A stretch of DNA of 64,000 bases from Cyanobacteria bacterium TGS_CYA1 (GTDB lineage Bacteria > Cyanobacteriota > Vampirovibrionia > Obscuribacterales > Obscuribacteraceae), in contig JAHCIQ010000001.1 of assembly GCA_026129135.1 (NCBI GenBank), forward strand, positions 855,226 through 919,225, written 5' to 3'. Within the stretch, counting starts at the first letter, position 1. Every line of letters begins with the position of its first letter. The notes below the pieces were generated by a model that saw only the letters and a list, made by a program, of their open reading frames with translations, made no database searches and was not told the DNA's origin. Position numbers and translations under genes: made by a program. Of the stretch, positions 48,901 through 51,071 are shown in pieces.

Positions 48901-51027
48901 GGCAAACTTTTGAGCATCACCAGGACTGGTAAGACCTTCTGAGGCAAATTTTGCCAGTTGAGCAAAGCGCCTGTTGCTATCTCCTTCAAGATTATTAGGA
49001 AGGTCGAGAGTTAGGCCTTCATTGATTTCGACTTTGCCGAGTTTGTCTAATTGTCCTACGGTATCGGCGCGTCTGTTGCTTTCCGCTCCGCGCATCAGTG
49101 CCCAGGTGCCTTTATCGTTTATTTCGAGTTGGGCGTTTCCAAAAGTTCCATTTTCATTCGCACGTTGATTCACAGCATCAAGAGCTGGTTTCATTTTGTC
49201 GGGGGTGTCTAATCCGGCATCTTTCAATGAGCGCATTAGCTGGTTAGAAGCTCTGACTGCATCACCTTCTCGACCACTAAAGCGATCGACTGAGCGCAAA
49301 TAATCTGACATCGCCTTTTCGATGGCTTTTCTTTGCTCCGGTGTCGCATTTTCTGGAAGGATGCGGTCCATTTCTTCGCCGCTCAGACTATACGACTTGA
49401 ATTCGAGACTGTTGTCTTTGCCTTGTTCGATTCTTCCTTTCGAACCAATCTCTTTATTCAATCCACCTAAAAACGCATCGCGAGTGGCTTTATCCATTGA
49501 GCTGAGATCGCCTTTGAGCGACTCCATGCGTTCTTTTATTTGATCTGGGGTCAAGCCACGGAAATCTTTGACAGTCTGATCGTACAAATCTCGCGTTGCT
49601 TGATCAGCATTTTTAAGACCGGCTGGTTTTCTGATAGTGGCATCACCGGTGGTGTCGGAAGCACTGCCTTCTACCAGCTCGCCTCTATCATCAGACCTCT
49701 CTTGTGGATAGGACGAAATTACTTTGCCTTTAACATCGCGCAATTCGAGCTTATGAGTCTCTGGGTTTGGAACAAGAGATTCGTTTCGACCTTTAGGAAG
49801 CGCTCTGTTTATTGCTTCTAAGTAAGATTTTTGTGCTTCAGGTGGCAAGCTTTCGTAGGTTTGAGAAATTCGATCGCCCAATCCACCGTCTAAAGCTTTA
49901 CTTGGCGGGGGACCAGCCTTGTGCATCCGCTTAGCCGTATCGGCAAAATCGTGCAATTGATCGTTGCTCAGACCCTCTGGTGCTTTGAAAGTGCGGCCGC
50001 CTGCAGTGACACTGAGTTCGATTTTGCCATCGCGATTGGCTCTGAGGCTGAAATCTTCGCCAAGTTCAGCTTTGGTTTGCTGGTTCAAGGCTCTCAAAAG
50101 CGCGGCTTTATCGGCGGGAGATTTGAAAGTCGAATCTTTGCCGTCGTTTATTTCATTTAATTCTCTTGCAATATCAGTCCATGAGCCATCTTTGATGCGT
50201 TGTTGCAAGTCATCAAATCTTTTAGCTTGATCAGAGCCTTCAGGAAAAGGGTTGCGAACGTCTTGCGAGGGTGCTCCTCTTGTGCCTCGATCTCCACCAA
50301 CCGGCTTTCCATCCACATCGGTCATCTGAACTTTCATTTGACCAGGATTGTTAGGATCTTCCTTGAGTTCGAGTTTGTATTTTTCAGAAGTCTCGTTGAA
50401 TTTTTTTATGAAATCCTGTTGCTCTTCAACACTCTTTCCTTGCAGAACTGCAGGTAGTGTACGGTTTGCGAAGGTCTCGGCTTGTCTTGGTGTTAATTGG
50501 TCGGCGCGTGAACCAAATCTCTCACCAGCTTCTTCTGGAGTTTCCTTGACAGTATATTTGGTGACATTTTTCCATGTGTCATTTCCTTCTGCATCGGGCT
50601 CGCCTTTTTCTTGAAGACTGAGTTGATCTCTTCCATCTTTGGTTTTGCCAAGCTCAATTTTGAAATTGCTATCTTTTAGCTTTTCATTCATCAACTCTGC
50701 AGCTTGTTGCGGAGTCATTCCACCTTTTATCAAGGAGTCGAGAGTTTGACGGACGCCAACAGCAAAGGCCGCTTTGGAAACCTTTCCGGGCTGTCCGACT
50801 TCTCCTACAGTCTGACCAATTCGGTCGAGTTGCTGATCGCTTGATTGGTCTATTTTGAGATCGGTAAGAAACTGTTTTGAGTTTTCGAAAGTCTCTCTTT
50901 GAGCTGTTCGTGAGTCAGTCCTGCTGGTTAAGTCCACGTCAGTATTAGCAATAGTAATCTCGGGCTTGCTTTCTGTGCCCTTATCATTACTTTGATCTAC
51001 TTCGTTAGTTTTTGGTTGATCAGCCAA
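21355..51027 (-). CDS. Giant multidomain protein, 9890 aa (multi-effector polymorphic-toxin-like scaffold)
   Basis: One uninterrupted 29.7-kb frame, about 1.1 MDa. The start is a TTG (51025-51027), the only plausible start after the in-frame TAG at 51049-51051; no good Shine-Dalgarno is seen. Residues 1 to about 4950 are dozens of repeat modules (helical L..LN..L units alternating with short beta units), including a tandem 390-residue duplication. Then come YD/RHS-like repeats (about 4955-5170), an annexin-like helical region (about 5199-5809), a hydrophobic segment (about 6128-6180), ART-like A (about 6767-6922), FHA-like domains (about 6962-7043, 7240-7346, 7360-7450), a transglutaminase-like domain (Cys7613, His7650, Asp7665), macro-like 1 (about 7856-8026), FHA-like (about 8093-8200), macro-like 2 (about 8216-8386), ART-like B and C (about 8685-8823, 8977-9090), zincin 1 (HEVSH 9228-9232), and zincin 2 (EELGH 9782-9786, first His lost). 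No signal peptide is visible. All domain calls are from motif reading. Confidence 0.85.
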   Translation of the reverse strand: MADQPKTNEVDQSNDKGTESKPEITIANTDVDLTSRTDSRTAQRETFENSKQFLTDLKIDQSSDQQLDRIGQTVGEVGQPGKVSKAAFAVGVRQTLDSLIKGGMTPQQAAELMNEKLKDSNFKIELGKTKDGRDQLSLQEKGEPDAEGNDTWKNVTKYTVKETPEEAGERFGSRADQLTPRQAETFANRTLPAVLQGKSVEEQQDFIKKFNETSEKYKLELKEDPNNPGQMKVQMTDVDGKPVGGDRGTRGAPSQDVRNPFPEGSDQAKRFDDLQQRIKDGSWTDIARELNEINDGKDSTFKSPADKAALLRALNQQTKAELGEDFSLRANRDGKIELSVTAGGRTFKAPEGLSNDQLHDFADTAKRMHKAGPPPSKALDGGLGDRISQTYESLPPEAQKSYLEAINRALPKGRNESLVPNPETHKLELRDVKGKVISSYPQERSDDRGELVEGSASDTTGDATIRKPAGLKNADQATRDLYDQTVKDFRGLTPDQIKERMESLKGDLSSMDKATRDAFLGGLNKEIGSKGRIEQGKDNSLEFKSYSLSGEEMDRILPENATPEQRKAIEKAMSDYLRSVDRFSGREGDAVRASNQLMRSLKDAGLDTPDKMKPALDAVNQRANENGTFGNAQLEINDKGTWALMRGAESNRRADTVGQLDKLGKVEINEGLTLDLPNNLEGDSNRRFAQLAKFASEGLTSPGDAQKFAKAVAKEMAGLSAEQREQYVKGLQQALDSNPQNKLQLNVNAEGESGAVSMRNTETGVETSAEKFNTDLTADGANALRDLGVTDFTDEQARNFAQAMKDLATRLDGVKGPFSESTLNSDRADALKAAVKAATDAGVPPEKMEALATKLNDAVQGTGFGRHVVDSGRQQSEFGVQYDSKTGEMFINQGSMARMGSVDARGIALQAQKDRGDTPAPAALLGRFQEIVPDVNAKTVAATDANSLTVKIAGQDVKVDIPAVLQGKARTEFADQIRRITEAKTDDPKAALAQIGKEIARTYRSLQGEAAENYLKAVNDTLGKAFNRYFLEPNSDGRSLDLKYNNPLWFATGQDTYAPEGDVKLPDDLARNGHAGKIRNAVDALANATSQERETKLRDLMTELGASGLSEADQQRMVEALGKDKGISLDKGVLSMGDKSVRSLTINGIPLAVPTNITPEQISALQRISEYQLPNAARDDIKRLLDSAPDTETRAKLLDEVKKLFPFTREKLEMGPGGDGFTVTSEYGTETWIKGDGHIASPKEKIDQVLARMVIGDKTDAPKAVQEMLELASNHPDAFKTVVEDLMKKASTSDDPDSRAALDKLKALYSSNFTPILSVVETALQYTDGRQTAKVAEALGMHESYKSMAQERDAARDFNQKLTDAGIDPKTVSNIDQIRRGIESIVSSNQSPEQQMAAMKKLVAELQKSGLDRNQQSDLVKALVGDDASSDNESIARVLSSVENDEPVELSGDELEQFRDYRNDIERGNLDYIGHKLADKLKSLSPDLLKSYLASLNSTIAEHYGPGHRLDVIGNDLHLLKPGPVFGETIVKGFESGAIGQAVDRLRNEYGVELPYGKPGTLNAENLIKALDGLTRSANDKPQDPVKLANSLRSLISEATASGLNAEQLKALQDSFNEGRTDKLSITSDTISLANQSFDLHRIAGKDFVLPSGMSEAELQLFREFAGQNNISSLAKLMASESLSEAEKKQILGEVNGKNTSGQVFNLHPSDGIEVTNKMGIPRWFRGNGEVANVEGHVRFNLDVLQNNAPDSKAYRDAAAKMQTLAKESPADFRKVVDDLVARAGAENPDLAARDQLKTLMASSSDPAIKTAVADSMRLSEAPNTTDFSRELLTPAEVQGIEDRDIIEKYKLQGLSATDAKAFTDAYKANPELKAILDSIAGKDLNSVGSTLANFLKSYQGDKQALLDAINPLVKQNFDGKYLGPNGDNLELKSSLIGRTLESFAPGSVGEAQSELRKLGFTDVSSIGDPVALRDAINNLKAEIKTNNPDKSAQIEALLRQLKANGLSDANTAALLAKEGIQYKDGVLTVGDQSLRLVTVYGKDILAPGSLSREDVYRFQAIALRLADSPTLTKQLNSEIARMFASAPETDRKLMLDQFNSVLSNNRNLPGRSIELLNNGADGIKINNSTDNSSTMVKADGSDYTPSDQLRLALGDLQNPAKAANALRQIAELQKSDPAEFKRQVESLVAQAADKNSPSKDKALALLEALKNSGDTTLKDVVDNAQFVFEQNLHASPPTEFVNLEIGDKRIYIPKSIAEDPKFKPLLEKAVTATQSNAAEVLAEIEAKINEAPREQRNLLAQAFSAASRENGSLAGIEFRINADGRVDKYAQRQAEKGGLLDISAYAAGDSVPITTSEAIMRIRFPDMPEASRQALAASIDKLKAATDPKGQREAYQEILKQLSIAKVPADQLGEFARDINDPKLKFNSDTKSLMLSGPPEVNLQAIKTFNGNDFFIPAGITEAQKKYFSGVLNQFSDNSSSIRSNIAELARAMGQLNPDARSLMLLELNRGLKLGEGFLASAYQLGLKGNNLTVENLGWTGWTWGRTEFPLEASGNYYADTSVEKIRVGDRDYEIPLGLSDANKKLFTDLAQAFGKGPAEIDAARTQLLEALKTMPAGTTRDSILRGLNEITKNYQNPTSFSIVDGKLVQTIQNSDGTPSVTRFEILRDAKAPTDAAKPMEDRIRDFIRDTLACTVDKTLIEKAFGDLVAKIKAENGGGPLDAKALQAKFNEILARSGYKYEIKLTSPTPDAPADIALIDPDGKEITRIKTSGDSSDAVKAPAPEGTIAASLERIKATTDPIEQRKAYEELLKQLSQANIPPERMEEIAKEFNDPKLKYNPETKTLMLSGPPEVNLRAIKGSFSGRDFFVPATLDAKQQTYWANVLGGYAGSNGNLRNNIAEVARELGKLNPDARAQVLRELNRALEFSAVSPYKLAFKGNNLAIENPGWGWGRTEYPLEATGNYPENSKVEKFKIGDKEFEIPLGLNDAQKQLFTKLATEFGKTGDGALDAARTELLKALKDLPPGTSRDAILRGLNEVSKNFHNATFQMVDGKLQQTIQKADGTSAVTSYDIPRDTAAPTDAPKTLKEAMDFFFAETRCTTDKARLEKAFADVLTKFRSENGGNLDPEKFRQQFNEAMKGTGFEVKLNSLTGNPPPDIVLTGPPNATELTRIKISDVTAAALPVPEVKPAGPLDSLTPAQRKEFDQLKSLILGPPPLSPPPGKSFHHALIARAKELGIPLTPFMRDKLSVMLRDNTFGKENRKYLTTKDQAFISDEQLAGLVKAETADKPVQLPANLNPEQFAAWMKTPEGAAAIRDRLAGNNQGKLELARVLQSKGINEITVQGPSGPVTLKIEAKEVKVKGQKAPGSEVTLSIKGDGTAANPDKPVAKGVFDSRGRFKDATPAGAVDARLNGIDWNKAKINAGLVEVPAKATDVAVTSGAPVDAAAMQALFKKYNVEGLEPAKQEAAYRAILKMQTGLASTGTDRGQAFRELKALGLNDAQMQKIAAGLNAESPDSPFKISTDGKSLEFKFEGKTLKMPDYLSDAQMAAFAQTASFISRLDSLPNDAAKTQVFQQLKSLLDGVTNQADRKSIIDQLNTMNPKVKLDMSADFKKVDIKIDGQPKFGPLDLTASTVDRPAEASVPAGPLDRLPPNVKAAVEASLGLFNTNPKFDPAKPGDIVAKLTEQLNNLNGAERKAAIEAINNSLKLKISENPNFANVRLAISTDGNTFALQRIKEVPTRTGVQKQWENVGTPVALRKDTTVGDAGTQPTAEQIQTYLKGLEINETNPAKALELYQKIEAARTALKTSQPKELQSKLAELKGIVSAGSLAKIVESFNKDAGTGPGSLKIGADLGLQVKVGEKYLAINPSWSSQAASDLVALAKTNPQMAEFKHSFMSVPEAQRDVVLKQFLESQKGDPAKVKQALVEAFKFLKDGGMTMQQFADKFVVKPPMAPLLPEGYTLNAKDNGLELTKAGTPPQTLRITDADLQPLNKPATSGEMPQLSEQERKLFDLLKVLTADGRPLKVPSGGSFYQAIERRAKELGIKLDHKTQTLPLALLLNKQATDGKRSLTTKDSTANFVGDNSDVSLARMIKGERLAPAELPALSQAQKDAMDKALQDLFKSTDLTKPETIDPKVLTAINQGIKLLPPAERREALKRLDAFLKTKNPKLNLEVSASEFRMSYMDATGTKKNIGDAQKYTDVPATTTGDRSPQQLLAQALQNFNLLTDKSTPSDRSLAFRNLVRAWAATQTGDKLDFANAKIGDKSLKEILAAKKLDLKIDGPAGKEVVSLLSGDKTLFDMNVSDIGIGANANSMKFRGAYLAESMRLVMMDGNKAAIESYLKGIATSIKSAQNTPSFNEFMTGLNEGFKNSPPPGRFNFKVENGKVTLSDTVDGKTTVYETPLDRAAAPVTAPGTILDTWANTTARAELATLFHSSSKPENRIAILDAMFDKNIRELTIKSGDTTYRLTINRGADNRIEIKLNDKVVLSGTKTAAGITDVRNAMPAELSSVNWKSADVSFKVQEGSNLREIKVAATPADVVGVVNEPLTGDARLDGWLRGTARADLASLMKPDVKPEDRIKQFSVLYEAGVRELTFKHNGKDYKISITKTGENFEVKVNDAVLASGTRNADGTTFKDVKGAMPAELNNVDWAKAEIGMKVDKNGIKDIKVPPPGEVQANPALAGLTPAQQERVTQLQKLLGELPKLRRGEGPAQALARRARELGIKLSPSELKFLARSVRDQAFAQFGRKYLTSKDNLTVTPEQLAAAVKGEVAKPGEVINPTATDSPEARFRAAMANPETARFVRTQLEDFAKATTPQQRLEIAKNLAQLGLDRLQFKHNGKDYSLNIKLEPGSTADRRKLSIQLQEGTNPAKSVATGEISIKPKAGGGNEIKVESATAGDPENTWPVKLHEVDWKKAELKVFQKLQNGQEISADIPTLEAVANQPLRLPDGSIVEKDAQGRITKRTLKDGTVSKYEYTGDQGIPSKITVGEGPNAKVLELDAGALKRGELNYTLSNGTIAEAKALYEKAIKGSHIPADTANIKVMDAQNRISGAVRRDGSTVEYSYPTAGDTTQPNVIKTTRPDGKVTTWTQQPDGQTWKRTGEPDGPSDTFKGTKRLDHQTGTLSESEEIKRTVNGKESLAVISRAFKLDGSRRPVAVDAEVPKDQKDKTPPMERVTDIDATIKSFSDLVNKRGGLTEEGAKKIREQMREMTAEEIKALAARFKETNGTELKDFLKKHFDKVGGDFRFKEIEMHLARTGAPGERQAIQLMTDAVEYQNSFGKDRDASAIRANTRRILATMTETERKAVDEAMKKLNDGKGLADFYTNGLGKDIGQYDKYHQTIVKIATAENGGVDKRTTEQQVEIMNAALSSYTILKPNYYGQDYMREAFGNSFATEAARKAFKDQPNSQELIDKHFANFNPGELDRLEFQDYLQKGDISSLTEFRKAVSGVFSNSEEAIKNSLARMKPEERELYRQGKELFDGKKTPTTDAEKKALEYYNQWINAFKEAHWSLNPFQGARGAFDSLLGSGRGMSWKEEAAMQRYEGQILFPGNSVLDNIASIATNWINTGKDIDKALVMSDKDIAYLLSQLGPDGSSAFLKQIDQAIKASFPNDIPDFILQAQKQLKDRVDFINATNQAIKDGNIGELAKRIPGFEKMPPEERAKAIENLKQGLAAQQALDTWIARGMPMEQAEAKLDPQQRAALEAYRKGMIDGIKQGAGRTLEDALVNEQSILLWNGVDQKKNLLDAITNMRSDEREKYANNTDGYRDKINERIKSIFGENSTEYKAAMALLKQVTPENFRNPIKESPEYKLYRLAIEGKATRAEVLTVIAGAMASDPEFADKMLKATPGSDFDLALKATLGPGFGVGTTDFNKFLKPMLTDGIMPPAALKEFLTMVRNGRAYTNSLDIESTTNLFLNLGPKALETIKKDPQAYREIFNHPSALRTGKVADAQKIFDTILSNNPPGATPADKLRAFIKIGTGTPESIEKLLSELSPNDRLKAIQEYELKYGSVAQFDIAGKVPTEKASRFDNLTRRNELETEAAILKAIERTTAQANADFSSFGTDYNTELLQRLAKLEQMKRDYGGVIPPEILAREMEQLDAAVDAFARTKQESIDHFVDTVITVAAIAGSFVTGGASLAMLARLAYLSAGGGVLGASMKAVLEGKLDPKSFAADLLKYTTMTAVNMAGAEVLLAGWGAKIGTRMDAVLRSTLKLPTGGDIALNAASITAASQGMKQIIEQGLTGSLKNADDLIANLVKGLKDVHGNPLSIEAQNVMRQQLTKELGDAASTLFKDGFRGIATRSVLESNVAGTGNTLAELTHAIASGEPISGERLAMALKMGLLLGGFARFGLEGAITSGSRVLFKPEREITRVAPSETGFVPGKLDDPARAFEIPASLDKIKIGSSTDDTAHLLLPENGIKATLDNTGVLPRITNDGDVPLVIHRQGGKPIEVRKGVPFELQPGDRLQFGTGRMVEIEKTSTGWKLSGAKESRILPTGETIVSKEPKITVGSNGTADHIISTTPGTRAEITPAGFNVTGTVAHVTNTADKPLTVYRGSEILRVAKGESIPLKEGDALSFDLATKTIVRSTPDGISLERAAFGVRSVTPSPRAVMDQAENNLVKRLMGQDPEKGGFNIKQVSDKDLQSAGFKEVSGAYPAGAPRKFIHEETGITLTKSGDEIQEIKFPARAASAEGPALAETSIKLEWKDGVVNRILVPGKDGNIQVLTRMPASPDSVLSAWRRQFGLEADKALPVVPDGYVLVARSVANPTDAGIASYKEFTQLVKLEQAGKLTAEQTARLKALRDTASENWTTDLNAALASAGPSGKVVYSFVKREVAEAADGLKLTLKDFDPSVNPLGVREHVYSPTNRNSDGNFWMQTNYADAAAAAASGAPLTAPIVVRSPEMNITRFGLRARDLANGKLDKTISINAPFTTSSVGAKYKIGHNQRFTAGSGKHAEIKIGNAFSSHFHLDHVSGKPILHRHQGVPGGTLKVRRAGHAELIDVPEGGLELRAGDMIVVETIYGKSVKNTKSFSVELSSDATYLLHASSVKTSLTLGQVKSTLGYAKSLVGPVIYRSGSIAYKTASFSLSMVGGLLKIAAKGTGIVGHHTALVFRTLLNHYPSAASLVRRGFNHVLDSGIRVKDFVVRIAPEVPGSVKHRVESIHNRIKNNGLVERLKRNRSEAPEKLPEKAPSKVPDHSPESIHIDETKPYHEQIPVEKGLGNFGLVQNASNDVIAFTNNRAILGLSGDIKINVMGAGIAPQHAEIILTASGPQIRDLGGKAGTKINGKTIPPGKMLPDGTIEPGTLTSLKSGDVIDIGGIKFEFGKKAEVKLYYQRVSFENGLGSYSLADIGASRINHFKSNAMFISVDGASKVRMGLKPDGNPGIFMTAHMYGAEITDLGVPGGVFVNGRKIEGKVTVSRGDEISFAGKTFKLADKNAKPETAVDRSIRKPTALRQGRRTNESGQIDERLVDGYQVSSHGGVKLNTDGHFDSPRVVGTIVDVENDPVLRAFIDKALKDFDHLKGDRVRLAQALAQLARESLVPARLRNAPWRTMQSELDVIYGKFLDANAGNRFLLGDYLTRANNNTGCGVCLQQALLFKVLSDKFGLDTTLIAGHLDNGKGRGFVENHAWNEVHVNGRSYVVDPRNNYVMKEREELPFLTPGRDSDRAGFTRVMKHENAGVTVGQEIRFGTKDNNGGIDYNQWRVSAETSAESGKVVLRTDAQKPVSMSDFRASNRGRELVAGQEYQLVKTNGTVDLGWVFTGTYHNGMPKFVKTNAVKIEVSPAEIRAGRVLDHPTKPQEYVAQNPVKPRIRIKARSAPTTTDSVIEGAVVTQSRSAVVDTVTGAKVSVSSRHLSQVNEADAYVVVLSRDGITENNHFSTNLVAKLSADEISQLNARIQLGEQNVFSQTILVADKETQSVVQKRLIFVVENEGSTPSQLVSLAVHSAQQSGARRVAMSVSDLGLKEKQFAETLGILKKVDDIAVEFTTNTEYMANRLGQQIERSAPEAPHVVSSRSDIAKAAKRSLGSARDYISQKLDELVSRFKSKTESDIPPWNRTESINWKEDPKELIDSGPVLIQHVWKDGRWEAKAIKPREGMFDLGGGILENRMAFATRADDGTYRVINPSNSDGVTVLRHGKTVPEKIEGGPETIINTGDTVFINGHPFTLDTVTRFEDAMAIRSRLDAVKRPSDVPVNLTRDVYVSTKPLQEIEAGAYVIPISPDGLSRIGDRFFGGGETFRNFVGHLDDETLVQLNNRLLAGETVVPMTVRTADGTYRKILFAANHQDVPVELMMMAAIKRAEAEGIKDIATPLMRTGPAYRGVGRLDQTVTNYIDGIRFANSDVRVQISAFDNPSMQHLVETEANLQRFDMTTANARRQFMGPIEQLSYEINQVIGRDLSRLKELDLHSSERLVDAAERMEYAVRYVDVSGANVASMVDDLNVMLAHKSLSDRFEFLPVTSGDGTPKLFLRDKTIDPQPRHLVEREVSEAVGISPPTGRDLPVKHEINYVAGSAREIRNNTVPPGNMFVMGKNARTAKIGDHYLQYDKRFGNFKLEIMHGPEGNPHRLIYVDKDQGVVLTFESSAFYHNGQDSVFRLTQVEYRDAHSIKFEYNSDGRVAHAELRTAEGRTIKFDKPSQAGLDREFPSNWRSRVDSVETAPKPDTVRLYRGVKFEDDLVIEINRVVDPTASNRYKELHEKYFAGKLTAEELEEFKKLVGQRVDNTSLYTDDPEMALRAAGHDGTLLYVDIPKSELSGHLIPDLNRNLSSRYRLAYAIDGKSSDLVRESVFSPSNFNRNDTWWTGSHTFKAQGKTEHLVFEKDLFFGLGENAKLNIAGLNDFDKYYPRSHGPIREVTGLTPGELAASGYKQRIGKDKDSIFFEHPETGATYHFKNDLLVEIKSPDDHIFIERNGYGDVEEIKFGDKKSPYLSYRRARGGFSRQDWPQSLSDAVQTQVPPGFTRMYAKVSSSMHPDHLFNGRSNPQFFVDRAKLLGGWTAEARIIYIDIPTSDFLAFRQSLNGGDLFRSPYQATPDQIARVRQDVLSPTNDRSADSSWMAIRKTQLSSDTPIINHVTVDDVQFHLQNQTPPPEHISLATAKAEIVSKPDSIKVLSHGAPQEFKQTVLDALEALPTYQQEALKAAGIKVRVVRKVEDIFPTGLLRQQPRGYKAHQDYSTTPAFFSPSEMEIVLIAENLSHQRVPEVVRHEVSHGLDLILGAIKQEGGTRWVEASASFEARQAFARDLRRLRQNRLITRGFSKDDVGGVSYFLPTKDDAGHNLISRYKLEGFGSQKTFDAAQSEIFARINETDLGSRSAFRRMFKHSAEFHDAQMRKLQEQLPELIANFKKNNGRKLAKVVAAQPEDEVRSLLQKVDEALKSSKRHLDISRTDTTPGALHEVAEALPPVQTAAQDAHLLIPGTRLKTDDQVFVQVDHRSWTGKVLMREDSRGMLIVKFQNAIEKDPPEIPGWKEFRQMDKFTYEGRTYKISTKGDVFTIRGGNVVHVPDMHAYQDGMVYLAADFLGFTAGTVIKDKLGNLARVQGFDANANPIVRILNSNRKSQTKIPAQKVGNDILSLEARGQLFEPAFLNSPDGNFTLYFDGKHDVYSLHKEAGQYFLKDQPNFERWPSQGVYEATLLHKQTHQTKSGIELLTAAVEDTDIRIAKEVMDRLDPRVARKLTNTPPGQERVTVRVTESAHDDLPPQEIDNVGLRGHKENRTEENSGGFFDPNTRVAFIPIYMRDPVHDIWYRPDPAVFRRTVAEELGHALNYQTPNTVISELDEFKVAIQSDWDKLTADQAKKLAYFLNKGEFKADPSIGRHTSVEDARDEVFAALLVAHQGYKVGEFTADEFKKIFEQSYEEFKRYLASLP
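23020..23610 (-). other. Zincin-like domain 1 of the 9890-aa protein (lethal-factor-like)
   Basis: Residues about 9140-9336 read as a helix (VLDALEALPTYQQEALKAAG), a strand, QQPRGYKAHQDYSTTPAFF, then VPEVVRHEVSHGLDL. HEVSH (9228-9232) is an intact zinc-binding HExxH. A later FDAAQSEIFARINE could provide the third ligand, as in anthrax lethal factor, where the ligand Glu lies in an EFFAE-type helix. Confidence 0.65.
23760..24100 (-). other. ART-like module C of the 9890-aa protein
   Basis: Residues about 8977-9090: PPGFTRMYAKVSSSM, RSNPQFFVDRAKLLGG, ARIIYIDIPTSDFLAFR and QDVLSPTNDRSADSSW. The preceding stalk (GATYHFKNDLLVEIKSPDD, then ERNGYGDVEEIKFGD) is YD-like. The order of motifs matches modules A, B and the one in the 452-aa protein. 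Confidence 0.45.
24560..24975 (-). other. ART-like module B of the 9890-aa protein
   Basis: Residues about 8685-8823: PDTVRLYRGVKFEDD, a helical insert (FAGKLTAEELEEFKKLVGQR), SLYTDDPEMALRAAGHDG, TLLYVDIPKSEL and RESVFSPSNFNRNDTWW. It is the clearest of the five copies. It follows a YD-like stalk at about 25040-25260 (IKFEYNSDGRVAHAELRTAEG). Confidence 0.5.
25870..26380 (-). other. Macro-like domain 2 of the 9890-aa protein
   Basis: Residues about 8216-8386 alternate strands and helices: AGAYVIPISPDGLSR, FFGGGETFRNFVGHLDDE, a long helix, YRKILFAANHQ, ELMMMAAIKRAEAEGIKDI, ATPLMRTG, then VRVQISAFDNPSM. The glycine-rich loop after a disordered-looking segment, the helix before an IFA-type strand and the A..A...G.K.IA.P pattern recall macro (ADP-ribose-binding) domains. 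It is homologous to the copy at 26950-27460. Confidence 0.4.
26950..27460 (-). other. Macro-like domain 1 of the 9890-aa protein
   Basis: Residues about 7856-8026: EADAYVVVLSRDGITENN, KLSADEISQLNARIQLGE, VVQKRLIFVVENEGST, LVSLAVHSAQQSGARRVAM and a C-terminal IAVEFTTNTEY. The spacing parallels macro-like 2, but the glycine-rich ADP-ribose loop (GGG in copy 2) is missing here, so this copy may not bind. Confidence 0.35.
28000..28470 (-). other. Transglutaminase-like Cys-His-Asp domain of the 9890-aa protein
   Basis: Residues about 7520-7676. NNTGCGVCLQQALLFKVL places a Cys (7613) at the start of a helix, VENHAWNEVHVNG gives His7650 on a strand, and YVVDPRNNY gives Asp7665. This is the catalytic triad order and spacing of transglutaminase-like cysteine enzymes. 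The activity could be protease, transglutaminase or deamidase. Confidence 0.65.
28680..29310 (-). other. Two tandem FHA-like domains of the 9890-aa protein
   Basis: Residues about 7240-7450. The first shows AILGLSGDIKINVMG, IAPQHAEIILT, IRDLGGKAGTKINGK and LKSGDVIDIGGIKFEF, which is the FHA order (G-R-like strand, S/P-x-H, N-G, L-x-x-GD). The second shows GIFMTAHMYGAEITDLG, GVFVNGRKIEG and VSRGDEISFAGKTF. FHA domains bind phosphothreonine peptides; here they might instead be structural. Confidence 0.65.
30262..30730 (-). other. ART-like module A of the 9890-aa protein
   Basis: Residues about 6767-6922: VVPDGYVLVARSVANP, helical insert with KLTAEQTARLKALRD, NWTTDLNAALASAGPSG, KVVYSFVKREVAEA and REHVYSPTNRNSDGNFW. 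It is the most divergent copy and keeps only the second Arg of the R-x-Y-R strand. It is preceded by a YD-like stalk (SGDEIQEIKFPAR, then LEWKDGVVNRILVPG). Confidence 0.4.
32490..32645 (-). other. Hydrophobic glycine-rich segment of the 9890-aa protein
   Basis: Residues about 6128-6180 contain VDTVITVAAIAGSFVTGGAS and LAYLSAGGGVLGASMKAVLEG, followed by DPKSFAADLLKYTTMTAV. The segment parallels residues about 2136-2230 of the 5266-aa protein. Such glycine/alanine-rich hydrophobic stretches before toxin tips are common in polymorphic toxins and may insert into membranes. Confidence 0.5.
33600..35430 (-). other. Annexin-like helical region of the 9890-aa protein
   Basis: Residues about 5199-5809 include MTAEEIKALAARFKETNGTE, SNSEEAIKNSLARMKPEERE and GVDQKKNLLDAITNMRSDER. 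These share with the 5266-aa protein a repeat reading A-I-x-x-M-x-x-x-x-R-x-x-Y preceded by a G-x-D turn, similar to annexin repeats. Confidence 0.4.
35520..36165 (-). other. YD/RHS-like repeats in the 9890-aa protein
   Basis: Residues about 4955-5170 include LPDGSIVEKDAQGRITKRTL, KDGTVSKYEYTGD, DAQNRISGAVRRDGSTVEYS and TTRPDGKVTTWTQQPDGQTW. The D-x-x-G-R-I-x-x and D-G-x-x-x-x-Y pattern is that of YD repeats found in RHS-type toxins, which form beta shells around toxin tips. Confidence 0.7.
36500..41450 (-). repeat. Three diverged copies of a KELGI module in the 9890-aa gene
   Basis: Three places encode the same order of motifs: an L(T/S)..(Q/E)(R/Q) helix, a short Pro/Gly loop, A(L/I)..RA(K/R)ELGI.L, then (K/R).LT(T/S)KD, then LA..(V/M/I)K.E. 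They begin near 41440, 39010 and 36960. A companion beta unit (..EL..K..G..Y.L.I, then ELN.VDW.KA) recurs four times nearby. The repeats indicate growth of the protein by module duplication. Confidence 0.8.
41500..43896 (-). repeat. Tandem duplication of a ~390-residue unit inside the 9890-aa gene
   Basis: Copy 1 (about 43896 down to 42712) and copy 2 (about 42656 down to 41500) encode the same succession: ATDP..QR.AY.E.LKQLS, LMLSGPPEVNL.AIK, FF(I/V)PA, N(I)AE(L/V)AR..G.LNPDAR, KGNNL..EN, WGRTE(F/Y)PLEA(S/T)GNY, EIPLGL, ILRGLNE, then a C-T-x-D-K motif and TRIK. Similarity stays high along the whole unit, so this is a relatively recent internal duplication compared with the other, more diverged modules. 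Confidence 0.9.
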
Positions 51028-51071
51028 AGTATTAACCCAAAGGAAAAACTACATGTTTTACCATCCATATA

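Noticed and set aside
21355..51027. Idea that the 9890-aa frame is an assembly or frame artefact
   Set aside because: A 29.7-kb frame without a stop, with coherent domains throughout and a paralogue across the locus, cannot arise by chance or by simple misassembly; only the repeat copy number is uncertain.
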